64,000 bases of DNA, from NCBI RefSeq assembly GCF_024600715.1, contig NZ_CP102332.1, positions 4,340,001 to 4,404,000 of the forward strand. The letters run 5' to 3'. This document shows, piece after piece, positions 36,064-43,950 of this stretch (its first letter is position 1; each line of letters begins with the position of its first letter). This DNA comes from Streptomyces changanensis (lineage in GTDB: Bacteria > Actinomycetota > Actinomycetes > Streptomycetales > Streptomycetaceae). A program made the translations under genes and the position numbers. Under the pieces are notes generated by a model. That model searched no databases, was not told the origin of the DNA, and saw only the letters and a program-made list of their open reading frames with translations.

Positions 36064-36909
36064 TCAGTTCAGCCGCGCCCGGGCGGCCCGCGCGTGGGCG
36101 CGCAGGGTGGCGGCCGTGGTCGGCTCGACCGCGTCGACGACCTCCGCGTACGCCTCGATCTCCGCCGCGCCCGCCGCGAACTCGCCCCGCCGCACGAGCA
36201 GCTGGGCGCGCTCGTAGCGCAGCCGCGCCGGGTGGGAGGGGAGCAGCAGGGCCAGCTCCACCGCCCACAGGGCCACGTCGGAGCGCTCGGGGCGCCCGGC
36301 GGCCCAGGCGCGGATGTTGTTCAGGACGCGCAGGACGACGTCGAGCGGGTCGGCGGGCGTCAGCATCGACGGCCGCAGCGGCTCCCCGGTGGCGCCGGCC
36401 ACGAGCAGTTCCGCGTCGGCGCCGGTCAGCAGTCGGCCCCCGGCGAAGGGGTCGGCCAGCACCTGCTCCTGCGGGTCCCCGAAGCCGACGACGAAGTGGC
36501 CGGGCAGGGCGACCCCGTACACGTGGGCGCCGGCGCGCCGGGCGACCTCCGCCCACACCACCGACAGCAGGATCGGCAGGCCCCGGCGCCGCCGCAGCAC
36601 GTGGTGGAGGAGCGAAGACTCCAGGTGCCGGTAGTCGGCGGGGGTGCCGTGGAAGCCGCACCGGGTGCCGAGCAGCGCGGCGAGCGCCGCCGCCCAGGCG
36701 CGCGGGGACTTCGGCCCGTACGGCAGGAGCCCGGCGAGGCGGTCCAGTTCGATCTCGGCGGCGTCCAGCTCCGGCTGTCCCAGCTCCGGCTCCGCCTCGG
36801 CGCCGATCAGCAGACAGAGCGCGGCCAGGTCGGGCCGCTCCTCGCGCGCCTCCCGCGCGAACCGCGTCCGCCACCGGTCCGCCTCCGGCCGGTCGTGCGC
36901 GCCGCTCAC
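36064..36909 (-). CDS. SirB1 family protein (transglutaminase-like fold with TPR-like end)
   Basis: A 281-residue protein. The central region (GTRCGFHGTPADYRHLESSLLHHVLRRRRGLPILLSVVWAEVARRAGAHVYGVALPGHFVVGFGD) is the hallmark of the SirB1/transglutaminase-like 2 family. The C-terminal 80 residues are helical TPR-like (LRYERAQLLVRRGEFAAGAAEIEAYAEV). The usual catalytic Cys of true transglutaminases is not evident, so an enzyme activity should not be assumed. GTG 36909 overlaps the stop of the GNAT gene upstream (GTGA), so both are co-translated. The frame extends further upstream inside the GNAT gene but that is a shadow. Confidence 0.82.
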   Translation of the reverse strand: MSGAHDRPEADRWRTRFAREAREERPDLAALCLLIGAEAEPELGQPELDAAEIELDRLAGLLPYGPKSPRAWAAALAALLGTRCGFHGTPADYRHLESSLLHHVLRRRRGLPILLSVVWAEVARRAGAHVYGVALPGHFVVGFGDPQEQVLADPFAGGRLLTGADAELLVAGATGEPLRPSMLTPADPLDVVLRVLNNIRAWAAGRPERSDVALWAVELALLLPSHPARLRYERAQLLVRRGEFAAGAAEIEAYAEVVDAVEPTTAATLRAHARAARARLN

Positions 36910-37949
36910 GCGCCGGCCCGGTCCGGGCGGAAGTGGTGGTAGCGGTGGTGGAGCGCGAAGCCCATGCCGTCGTAGAGGGCGCGGGCCGCGGTGTTGTCCT
37001 CCTCCACCTGGAGCCAGGCCGCGGAGGCGCCCTGGGCGAGGGCGCGGGCGGCGAGCGCCGCCATGACGGCCGTGGCCAGGCCCCCGCGCCGCCGCGCCGG
37101 GTCGACCTCGACGGCGGAGAAGCCCGCCCACCGGCCGTCGACCACGCACCGCCCGATCGCCGCCGGGGCCCCCTCCTCGCCGGCTACGGACGCGAACCAC
37201 ACCGACGGGCCGCCGGACAGCACCCGCAGCACGTGCGGGCCGGGCTCGCCGACCCGCTGGTAGCGGCGCAGCCAGGCCGCGTCGGGGGTCCGGGCCAGGA
37301 CCACCCGGGTCGTGTCGGCGGTCAGGTCCGCGACGGGCGCCAGCCCCGCGACCCGCACCTCGGCCGTGACCTCCCGCCGCCAGCCCCGCTCCTGCAGGGC
37401 GGCGCACAGCGTCTCCTGGGTGCCCTCGGCCCCGGTGGCGGCCTGGACGTACGGGGTCAGCCCGCGCTCGCCGTACCAGGCCACGACACGCGCGAGGGCG
37501 TCGTCGAGCGGTACGCCGGGAGCGCCGAGGGGGAGCACCGAATTGGCCCGGCGGGTGAAGCCGCGCGCGGCGCGCAGCGTCCACTCTCCGAGTGGCTCGG
37601 CCTCCTCCGGCGGCCAGGACCGGGCCTGCACGCGCGCGAGCTCGGCGAAGCCCGCGGCGGGGCCCCGTCTGCGGGCGGGCGCGGCGGGCACGACCTTGCC
37701 CGCGACCAGCGAGGATTCCGCGATCCGGACGCTCTCACCGGTCCGCCGTGTGATCAGCAACACACCGTCGTCCCAGGATGTGAGAACCCCGACGGTGTCG
37801 GTGAACGTCTCCGGTCCCGACGCGGGGTCCCCCAACCGGCGGACAGACACCCGTTTACCCACGTCAGATGGTGTGATCTGGACTTCAAGGCGTCCGCCCG
37901 CAGTGAACTCCACAGTTCTGTCCGCCCCTCCTGTTCGGTTCGTCTCCAA
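36906..37949 (-). CDS. GNAT acetyltransferase with N-terminal SH3-like domain
   Basis: A 347-residue protein. Residues about 15-85 form an SH3-like barrel (GKRVSVRRLGDPASGPETFTDTVGVLTSWDDGVLLITRRTGE). A linker and N-terminal acetyltransferase half follow, and then the GNAT core (about 225-340) with the acetyl-CoA-binding motif VDPARRRGGLATAVMAALAARA and the C-terminal QVEEDNTAARALYDGMGFALHHRYHHF. The overall organisation is like Rv0428c-type actinobacterial acetyltransferases. The substrate is unknown. It is divergent from the ferredoxin gene and overlaps the SirB1-like gene by 4 bp. Confidence 0.82.
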   Translation of the reverse strand: METNRTGGADRTVEFTAGGRLEVQITPSDVGKRVSVRRLGDPASGPETFTDTVGVLTSWDDGVLLITRRTGESVRIAESSLVAGKVVPAAPARRRGPAAGFAELARVQARSWPPEEAEPLGEWTLRAARGFTRRANSVLPLGAPGVPLDDALARVVAWYGERGLTPYVQAATGAEGTQETLCAALQERGWRREVTAEVRVAGLAPVADLTADTTRVVLARTPDAAWLRRYQRVGEPGPHVLRVLSGGPSVWFASVAGEEGAPAAIGRCVVDGRWAGFSAVEVDPARRRGGLATAVMAALAARALAQGASAAWLQVEEDNTAARALYDGMGFALHHRYHHFRPDRAGA

Positions 37950-38027
37950 GAACGGAGATACTAGGTGCGGGCATCGACGACGCCGCGCTCCCGCGCAGAG
38001 CCAGCCCTACCAAGGAGGAACGACAGC

Positions 38028-38348
38028 GTGACCTACGTCATCGCGCAGCCTTGTGTCGACGTCAAGGACAAGGCGTGCATCGAGGAGTGCCCCGTCGACT
38101 GCATCTACGAGGGCAAGCGGTCCTTGTACATCCATCCGGACGAATGCGTCGACTGCGGGGCCTGTGAGCCGGTCTGCCCGGTCGAGGCGATCTTCTACGA
38201 GGACGACACCCCGGAGGAGTGGAAGGACTACTACAAGGCGAACGTCGAGTTCTTCGACGAGCTCGGCTCGCCCGGTGGTGCCTCGAAGCTCGGTCTGATC
38301 GAGCGTGACCACCCCTTCATCGCCGCCCTGCCGCCGCAGAACGGCTGA
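38028..38348 (+). CDS. fdxA: 7Fe ferredoxin (3Fe-4S/4Fe-4S)
   Basis: A 106-residue ferredoxin starting MTYVIAQPCVDVKDKACIEECPVDCIYEG. The first cluster motif C-x7-C-x3-CP lacks the central Cys of a 4Fe site (3Fe-4S). The second motif, CVDCGACEPVCP, is a complete 4Fe-4S site. The C-terminal 50 residues (EEWKDYYKANVEFFDELGSPGGASKLG) are typical of actinobacterial FdxA/FdxC. It is an electron carrier for P450s and other reductases. GTG 38028 has a perfect AAGGAGGA site. A -10-like GATACTAG lies about 70 nt upstream. The neighbour dapC is conserved in this position in actinobacteria. Confidence 0.95.
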   Translation: MTYVIAQPCVDVKDKACIEECPVDCIYEGKRSLYIHPDECVDCGACEPVCPVEAIFYEDDTPEEWKDYYKANVEFFDELGSPGGASKLGLIERDHPFIAALPPQNG

Positions 38349-38368
38349 TCGCTCCATCCATCACCGCC

Positions 38369-38402
38369 CGGTCCCGTACGGTCCTTCCGCTGTACGGGAC
38401 CG
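38369..38402 (+). terminator. Hairpin between fdxA and dapC
   Basis: A perfect 11-bp inverted repeat CGGTCCCGTAC / GTACGGGACCG with a 12-nt loop, 21 nt after the fdxA stop. It may terminate the abundant ferredoxin message and allow partial read-through into dapC. Confidence 0.65.
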
Positions 38403-38442
38403 CGGCGTTTGTGCCCGCCGCCCGCACGAGAAAGTGAGCACC

Positions 38443-39537
38443 GTGTCCGCAGTCTCCTCCCGCCTACCCGTGTTCCCGTGGGACAAGCTGGAGCCGTACA
38501 AGAAGACGGCCGCGGCCCACCCCGACGGCATCGTCGACCTGTCCGTCGGGACCCCCGTGGACCCCGTGCCCGAGCTGGTGCAGCGGGCCCTGGTCGAGGC
38601 GGCCGACTCGCCCGGCTACCCGACGGTCTGGGGCACCGCCGCCCTGCGCGACGCGCTCGCCGGCTGGTGCGAGCGGCGGCTCGGCGCCCGCGCGGTCGCG
38701 CACACCGAGGTCCTGCCGGTCGTCGGCTCCAAGGAGCTGGTGGCCTGGCTGCCGACCCAGCTGGGCCTGGGCCCCGGCGACCGCGTCGCCTACCCGCGGC
38801 TGGCCTACCCGACGTACGAGGTCGGCGCGCGCCTGGCGGGGGCCACCCCGGTGGTCTACGACGACCCGACGGAGCTCGACCCGGCCGGGCTGAAGCTGCT
38901 GTGGCTCAACTCGCCGTCCAACCCCACGGGCCGGGTCCTCGGGAAGGACGAGCTGACCCGGATCGTCGCCTGGGCGCGGGAGCACGGCGTCCTGCTGCTG
39001 AGCGACGAGTGCTACCTGGAGCTGGGCTGGGAGGGCGACCCGGTCTCCGTCCTGCACGAGGACGTCTGCGGCGGCTCGTACGAGGGGATCGTCGCCGTCC
39101 ACTCCCTGTCGAAGCGGTCCAACCTCGCCGGGTACCGCGCCGCGTTCGTCGCCGGTGACGCGGCGGTCCTCGGCGAACTGCTGCGGATCCGCAAGCACGC
39201 CGGGATGATGGTGCCCGCGCCGGTGCAGGCGGCGACGGTCGCGGCGCTCGGCGACGACGCGCACGTGCGCGAGCAGCGCGCGCGGTACGCGGAGCGCAGG
39301 ACGGCGCTGCGGACGGCGCTGGTCTCCCACGGCTTCCGCATCGAGCACAGCGAGGCGAGCCTCTACCTGTGGGCCACGCGCGACGAGCCGTGCTGGGACA
39401 CCGTCGGGTACCTGGCGGAGCTCGGCGTCCTGGTGGCGCCCGGCGACTTCTACGGCGTGGCGGGGGAGCGGTTCGTGCGCGTCGCGCTCACGGCAACGGA
39501 CGAGCGCGTCGCGGCGGCGGTCAAGCGCCTCGGCTGA
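38443..39537 (+). CDS. dapC: Succinyldiaminopimelate aminotransferase DapC
   Basis: A 364-residue PLP-dependent class I/II aminotransferase. The PLP lysine is Lys224 in SLSKRSNLAGYR. Other conserved elements are NSPSNPTGRVL and the C-terminal Arg in GERFVRVALT. It matches the actinobacterial succinyl-DAP aminotransferase subfamily (RLPVFPWDKLEPYKKTAAAHPDGIVDLSVGTPVDPVP) that makes N-succinyl-LL-diaminopimelate for lysine and peptidoglycan. These enzymes may also act on prephenate. GTG 38443 has GAGAAAG upstream. GTG 38434 is an alternative. dapE, the next enzyme of the succinylase branch, is 2.3 kb downstream. Confidence 0.9.
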   Translation: MSAVSSRLPVFPWDKLEPYKKTAAAHPDGIVDLSVGTPVDPVPELVQRALVEAADSPGYPTVWGTAALRDALAGWCERRLGARAVAHTEVLPVVGSKELVAWLPTQLGLGPGDRVAYPRLAYPTYEVGARLAGATPVVYDDPTELDPAGLKLLWLNSPSNPTGRVLGKDELTRIVAWAREHGVLLLSDECYLELGWEGDPVSVLHEDVCGGSYEGIVAVHSLSKRSNLAGYRAAFVAGDAAVLGELLRIRKHAGMMVPAPVQAATVAALGDDAHVREQRARYAERRTALRTALVSHGFRIEHSEASLYLWATRDEPCWDTVGYLAELGVLVAPGDFYGVAGERFVRVALTATDERVAAAVKRLG

Positions 39538-39675
39538 CGGCCGCAGCCCCGCGCCCGAGGGACGCGGCCGGCCGGACGCACGCGAGGGCCACGGGCGGTC
39601 GGTGCGGGCCCGTGAGGCCCGGGCGACCGGCGGTGGGCCCGTGGGGCCCGGGGCGGTCGGTCGGCGGACGTGAGC

Positions 39676-39708
39676 GAGGGCCCGGGGGGCGTGTCTCCCC
39701 GGGCCCTC
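39676..39708. terminator. Terminator between dapC and the secreted Ala/Gly-rich protein gene
   Basis: A perfect 12-bp inverted repeat GAGGGCCCGGGG / CCCCGGGCCCTC with a 9-nt loop, in the convergent intergenic region. Between it and the next stop codon lies a short direct repeat (ATCAGCCGGGTGGGTGG twice, about 39,740-39,778). Confidence 0.75.
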
Positions 39709-39776
39709 GCAGTGGGGCGGGCCGGCCGCTCGGAGTGGCGGTCAGCCGGGTGGGTGGATCAGCCGGGTGGGTGGGA

Positions 39777-40223
39777 TCAGCTGAGCGGGGTGCCGGCCGG
39801 CAGGCCGCCCAGGAGGCCGCCGCCGAGCTCGCCGGTGGGCAGGCCGCCCTTGGTGGCGCCGCCCGCGGCGTCCTTGGCGGTACCGGCGGTGTCGCCCGCG
39901 ACGTCGCGGACACCGCGCGTCACCTCCCCGCCGGCCTTCCGGGCGAGCGGGGCGGCCGCGCGGGTGGTCTTCCCGACGGCCTTGCCCGCGGTCGGGACGG
40001 CGTCGGAGCCCGCGTCGCCCGCCACGCCGGTGGTGCCCTGCGCGGTGGAGTCGACCGTGTCGGTGACCGTGGCCGTGTCGAGGGCGGAGACGCCGCCGGC
40101 GAGGTCGGTGTTCTTCGGGAGGTCCACGGCGCTCGCGGAGCCGGCCGCACCGACCACGGAGGCCGCTCCCGCTGCGGTCAGCAGCGCGGCACTGGCGATC
40201 CGGCGGGTCAGGGGGAGGGACAT
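39777..40223 (-). CDS. Secreted Ala/Gly/Thr-rich protein
   Basis: A 148-residue protein with a clear signal peptide (MSLPLTRRIASAALLTAAGAASVVGAAGSASA, cleavage after about residue 32). The mature part has few aromatic residues and a repetitive acid/Ala/Gly/Thr composition (VDLPKNTDLAGGVSALDTATVTDTV ... GGLLGGLPAGTPLS), so it is probably extended or disordered in the cell wall. AAGGAG lies upstream of ATG 40223. Homologues in streptomycetes are often labelled 'ATP-binding protein' but I see no P-loop. The function is unknown. Confidence 0.7.
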   Translation of the reverse strand: MSLPLTRRIASAALLTAAGAASVVGAAGSASAVDLPKNTDLAGGVSALDTATVTDTVDSTAQGTTGVAGDAGSDAVPTAGKAVGKTTRAAAPLARKAGGEVTRGVRDVAGDTAGTAKDAAGGATKGGLPTGELGGGLLGGLPAGTPLS

Positions 40224-40738
40224 GATGCTCCTTCGACGGGGGAGGGTCGTGTCGGCGGTGATGCCGGTCCGACGATCGGACGCTGTGACAACCGCCGGGG
40301 GCCGGGGGGAGGTTGCGGTGGCCCGGGGTAAAGAGTTGGTAACGCGCCCGGTGGGGCGCCCCCTTCGAACGGGGCCGGGCGCAGGGCGCGCGGGGCGCGT
40401 GCAGAACCGTCACTCCGCGCCCCTTCCCGGGGAAACGCCCCGGAGGGGCCCGCCGGCAGGGCCCTTCACCCGAGCCGCCCGCGCCGTACCCGCCGCCGCG
40501 CGACGTGGCCCCGACGGGTGACGCGCCGGACGGCTGATCGAAGGGTGGGCGAGGGTGGCGTGATTACCCTGTGATCAGGGTCGATTACCATGCGCTGCGC
40601 CCAGCGGTGCGCGCTCCGCCGTCCCCGTACGACCACGCTCGCGGTGCTCGGCGCTCACCGGACTCGCGGCGCTCACCGGGCTCGACCGGGCTCGGGGTGC
40701 CCGCCGGGCCCGCCCGCGCCCGCCGGGCCCGCCCGCGC
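40224..40738 (-). other. Intergenic region with operator-like repeats
   Basis: A 515-bp region upstream of the secreted-protein gene, on the minus strand. It should hold that gene's promoter. The plus strand at 40327-40343 reads GGTAAAGAGTTGGTAAC, two GGTAA copies 11 bp apart. At 40562-40589 two GATTACC copies lie 21 bp apart around a dyad (separate entry). No gene-like frame was seen. Confidence 0.4.
40562..40589. promoter_or_regulatory. Operator-like element: direct repeats around a dyad
   Basis: GATTACC occurs at 40562-40568 and 40583-40589, exactly 21 bp apart (two helical turns). It encloses the inverted repeat ACCCTG-TGAT-CAGGGT (40566-40581). The spacing and symmetry are those of a protein-binding site. 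No regulator can be assigned. Confidence 0.35.
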
Positions 40739-41761
40739 TCACCGAGCGAGGCGGACGACGACCTCACCCCTGTGCGGCGGTGTACCGGGCGGGGCCGTGC
40801 GCCACCCCTGCGCCGCGTCCCGCGCGCTCCACACCCGGCCCGCGTACGCCACCTCCGCGACGCCCAGGGACTCCGCCCGGGCCACCGCCCACTGCGCCAG
40901 CTCCCAGCCGCGCCGCGTGCCCCCGCCGGTCGCGCCCTCCGGCCCGACGGCGCCGGCGCCCTCCGTCGGAACGGGAAGCGTCACGGTCCGTGCGTCATTC
41001 CCCGGTGCGCCGCCCCCCGGACCCGTGGTGCCCGGACCGGTGGTGGCCCCGCCGGGTGTCCCCGGTGTGCCGCCGCCCTTGCCGTCCGCGGTGTCGCCCG
41101 ACGTCCCGCCGAGCACGCCCGCGCCGAACGCCCGCACCAGCTCGCCGCGCACCCGCGCCGGGTCACCGGTCCTCGGGCCCTGCGCCGGGGCGCAGTTCAG
41201 CGACGCCGCCGAACGGCCGGTCAGCGCCGCCGCCAGCAGCGCGGCGTCCGGCTCGTGCTTGGCGTACGCCTGGGGGAAGCCGCTGCGCTGGACGCGCTGC
41301 GCGGCGACCGTCAGCGGCAGCCGCGAGTACCCCGGCACCTCGGCGAGGCGGTCGTAGAAGATCCCCGCCGAGTACACCGGGTCCATGATCTGGCCGGCCG
41401 TGCCCCACCCCTGCGAGGGGCGCTGCTGGAACAGGCCCAGCGAATCGCGGTCCCCGTAGTCGATGTTGCGCAGTGCCGACTCCTGGAGCGCGGTCGCCAG
41501 CGCGATCGTCACCGCCCGCTCGGGCATGCCGCGGGTGGTCCCCACGGCGGAGATCGTCGCGGCGTTCGCCGCCTGCTCCGGGCTCAGACTGTACGTGTGG
41601 CTCCCCGTGCCCACCGTGCACCCGGGGGAGCCGTCGCCACTCGTCCCGCACCGCAGCGCCACGTACCCCACGACGGCCAGCAGGACGGCGAACGACGCCG
41701 CGACCCGGGAACGACGGCCACCGCGGCGGGCGGGCGGGGGAGGGACGGCGGAATCGGACAC
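40739..41761 (-). CDS. Membrane-anchored lysozyme-like protein
   Basis: A 340-residue protein. A short cytoplasmic part is followed by one membrane helix (VAASFAVLLAVVGYVALRC, about 20-38). The external domain from about residue 50 contains ALATALQESALRNIDYGDRDSLGLFQQRPSQGWGT, a lysozyme/transglycosylase-like pattern in which the Glu of QES would be catalytic and GLFQQRP is typical. After about residue 185 comes a Gly/Thr/Pro-rich spacer, and then a short C-terminal segment (GWELAQWAVARAESLGVAEVAYAGRVWSARDAAQGW). It is probably involved in peptidoglycan turnover. Homologues have misleading names such as 'heavy metal transporter'. GTG 41761 is chosen. The frame upstream is a shadow of dapE on the other strand. 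It is divergent from dapE by 39 bp. Confidence 0.75.
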   Translation of the reverse strand: MSDSAVPPPPARRGGRRSRVAASFAVLLAVVGYVALRCGTSGDGSPGCTVGTGSHTYSLSPEQAANAATISAVGTTRGMPERAVTIALATALQESALRNIDYGDRDSLGLFQQRPSQGWGTAGQIMDPVYSAGIFYDRLAEVPGYSRLPLTVAAQRVQRSGFPQAYAKHEPDAALLAAALTGRSAASLNCAPAQGPRTGDPARVRGELVRAFGAGVLGGTSGDTADGKGGGTPGTPGGATTGPGTTGPGGGAPGNDARTVTLPVPTEGAGAVGPEGATGGGTRRGWELAQWAVARAESLGVAEVAYAGRVWSARDAAQGWRTAPPGTPPHRGEVVVRLAR

Positions 41762-41787
41762 GCAGCCAACCGTACTAGGGAGCGGGA

Positions 41788-41793
41788 TAGGGT
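41788..41793 (+). promoter_or_regulatory. Candidate -10 box (TAGGGT) for a leaderless dapE mRNA
   Basis: TAGGGT lies 7 nt before ATG 41801. No ribosome-binding sequence is present. The divergent gene starts only 39 bp away. Confidence 0.4.
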
Positions 41794-41800
41794 CGGTCAC

Positions 41801-42904
41801 ATGCCCGACTCCACGCCTGAGGCGTCCTCGCACCCTGCTCTGGACCTCACCCTGGACGGCGCCGCGCTGACCGCCGCCCTGGTCGACTTCCCCTCCGTCA
41901 GCGGCACGGAGAAACCCCTGGCGGACGCGATCGAGGAGGCGCTGCGGACCCTCCCGCACCTCACCGTCGACCGGTACGGGAACAACGTCGTCGCCCGCAC
42001 CGCCCTGGGCCGCGCCGAGCGCGTCGTCCTCGCCGGCCACATCGACACCGTGCCGATCGCCGACAACGTCCCCTCCCGGCTGGACGGGGACGGCGTCCTG
42101 TGGGGCTGCGGCACCTCCGACATGAAGTCGGGCGTAGCGGTCCAGCTCCGCATCGCGGCGACCGTCCCCGCCCCCAACCGCGACCTCACGTTCGTCTTCT
42201 ACGACAACGAGGAGGTCGCCGCGCACCTCAACGGCCTCGGACACGTGGCGGACGCCCACCCGGAGTGGCTGGAGGGCGACTTCGCCGTCCTGCTGGAGCC
42301 GTCCGACGCCCAGGTCGAGGGCGGCTGCCAGGGCACCCTGCGCGTCCACCTCAAGCTGACGGGCGAGCGCGCCCACTCGGCCCGCTCCTGGATGGGCTCC
42401 AACGCCGTCCACGCCGCCGCCCCCGTCCTGGCCCGCCTCGCCGCCTACGAGCCGCGCCGCCCGGTCATCGACGGCCTGGAGTACCACGAGGGGCTCAACG
42501 CCGTCGGCATCTCCGGCGGCGTCGCCACCAACGTCATCCCCGACGAGTGCACGGTCGTCGTCAACTTCCGCTACGCCCCCGACCGCACCATGCGGGAGGC
42601 CGAGGAGCACGTGCGGGAGGTCTTCGCCGACTGCGGGGTCGCCGAGTTCGTCGTCGACGACCACACCGGCGGCGCCCTCCCCGGCCTGTCCCACCCGGCG
42701 GCCGCGGCGTTCATGGCGGCGGTCGGCGGCACCGCCAAGCCCAAGTTCGGCTGGACCGACGTCGCCCGGTTCAGCGCCCTGGGCGTGCCCGCGGTCAACT
42801 ACGGACCCGGCGACCCGATCTACGCGCACAAGCGGGACGAGCACGTCGCCGTCGACCGGATCGCCCACTGCGAGCGCCGGCTGTACGACTGGCTCACCGC
42901 CTGA
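41801..42904 (+). CDS. dapE: Succinyl-diaminopimelate desuccinylase DapE
   Basis: A 367-residue M20 metallopeptidase-fold enzyme that hydrolyses N-succinyl-LL-DAP to LL-DAP and succinate. Metal and catalytic residues are seen in order: GHIDTVP (His and Asp), GTSDMKSG (bridging Asp), NEEV (catalytic Glu and metal Glu), LLEPSD, and the C-terminal His in IYAHKRDEHV. The dimerisation lid domain (about 180-290) is present. The length is normal for actinobacterial DapE. ATG 41801 begins the conserved protein. It works after DapC in lysine and peptidoglycan synthesis. Confidence 0.94.
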   Translation: MPDSTPEASSHPALDLTLDGAALTAALVDFPSVSGTEKPLADAIEEALRTLPHLTVDRYGNNVVARTALGRAERVVLAGHIDTVPIADNVPSRLDGDGVLWGCGTSDMKSGVAVQLRIAATVPAPNRDLTFVFYDNEEVAAHLNGLGHVADAHPEWLEGDFAVLLEPSDAQVEGGCQGTLRVHLKLTGERAHSARSWMGSNAVHAAAPVLARLAAYEPRRPVIDGLEYHEGLNAVGISGGVATNVIPDECTVVVNFRYAPDRTMREAEEHVREVFADCGVAEFVVDDHTGGALPGLSHPAAAAFMAAVGGTAKPKFGWTDVARFSALGVPAVNYGPGDPIYAHKRDEHVAVDRIAHCERRLYDWLTA

Positions 42905-42998
42905 CCACCGCGATCCCGACCACCGTAATTTCGCCGTTCGTCACCCTCCCCGCCCTACGCTGACCTCAGCAAGCGATGTTCAGCGGAGGGAGCAGATC

Positions 42999-43748
42999 AT
43001 GGGGAACCCCGAGGCCGAGGGTGTACGCGCCGAGCAGCGGCTGGGGCCGGTGCTCCGCCGCAGGGACCAGGTCCAGCCCGGCACCGCCGATCAGCGGCTG
43101 CTGGACACGGCGGGCGAATCGGACTGGGTCCACACCGACCCGTGGCGGGTCATGCGGATCCAGTCCGAGTTCGTCGAGGGCTTCGGCGCGCTGGCCGAAC
43201 TGCCCAACGCCATCAGCGTCTTCGGCTCGGCGCGCACCCCGGCCGGCACACCGGAGTACGAGGCCGGCGAGCGGCTCGGCAAGGCCCTCGTCGAGGCCGG
43301 CTTCGCGGTCATCACGGGCGGCGGCCCCGGCGCGATGGAGGCCGCCAACAAGGGCGCGCGGGAGGCGAACGGCATCTCGGTCGGCCTGGGCATCGAGCTC
43401 CCCTTCGAGCAGGGCCTCAACCCGCACGTCGACATCGGCGTGAACTTCCGCTACTTCTTCGTGCGGAAGACGATGTTCGTGAAGTACGCCCAGGGCTTCG
43501 TCGTCCTCCCCGGTGGCCTCGGCACGCTCGACGAGCTCTTCGAGGCGCTGACCCTGGTCCAGACGCGGAAGGTCACCCGGTTCCCGATCGTCCTCTTCGG
43601 CACCGCGTACTGGTCGGGCCTGGTGGACTGGCTGCGCGACACCGTCATCGCGCAGGGCAAGGCCGCGGAGCGCGACCTGCTGCTCTTCCACCTGACGGAC
43701 GACGTCGAGGAGGCGGTGGCCCTGGTCAGCAAGGAGACCGGCCGCTGA
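42999..43748 (+). CDS. LOG family (TIGR00730) protein
   Basis: A 249-residue Rossmann-fold protein of the 'lysine decarboxylase-like' LOG family. It has the characteristic GGGPGAMEAANKGA (about 108-121) and PGGLGTLDELFEALTLVQ (about 170-187). Characterised members are phosphoribohydrolases that act on nucleoside 5'-monophosphates such as cytokinin nucleotides. The older name lysine decarboxylase is wrong. The longer N-terminus with WRVMRIQSEFVEGFGAL marks the actinobacterial subgroup next to dapE (Rv1205 position). ATG 42999 has GGAGGGAG upstream. A -10-like TACGCT lies at about 42,956. Confidence 0.9.
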   Translation: MGNPEAEGVRAEQRLGPVLRRRDQVQPGTADQRLLDTAGESDWVHTDPWRVMRIQSEFVEGFGALAELPNAISVFGSARTPAGTPEYEAGERLGKALVEAGFAVITGGGPGAMEAANKGAREANGISVGLGIELPFEQGLNPHVDIGVNFRYFFVRKTMFVKYAQGFVVLPGGLGTLDELFEALTLVQTRKVTRFPIVLFGTAYWSGLVDWLRDTVIAQGKAAERDLLLFHLTDDVEEAVALVSKETGR

Positions 43749-43755
43749 GCACGGC

Positions 43756-43801
43756 GGGCGGGGCGGCGGGGGCGCGCGCCCGGCGCACCCCCGCCCCGCC
43801 C
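43756..43801. terminator. Terminator between the LOG gene and folP
   Basis: Near-perfect GC stem GGGCGGGGCGGCGGGGG (43756-43772) against CCCCCGCCCCGCCC (43788-43801) with a short bulge and a 15-nt loop. The 150 bp that follow up to the folP stop are GC repeats (CGGCTCGGCGCC types) without a gene. Confidence 0.6.
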
Positions 43802-43950
43802 GGCCCGGCCCGGCTCGGCGCGCCAGTCCGACCCGGGCTCGACCCGCCAGGCCGGCCCGGGCTCGCTGCCCGGCCCGGCTCGGCGCCGCGGCTTGGCGCC
43901 GTTGGTCCGTCCGGCTCCGGCTCGGCGCCGTCCGCGCTGCGGCGGCGCCG

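Noticed and set aside
40224..40738. c-di-AMP (ydaO-type) riboswitch upstream of the secreted-protein gene
   Set aside because: Such riboswitches precede some streptomycete wall hydrolase genes, but the conserved segments are not recognisable here.
40571..41800. Upstream extension of dapE covering the lysozyme-like gene antisense
   Set aside because: Composition is shadow-like and the conserved DapE sequence begins at 41801 after a -10-like box.
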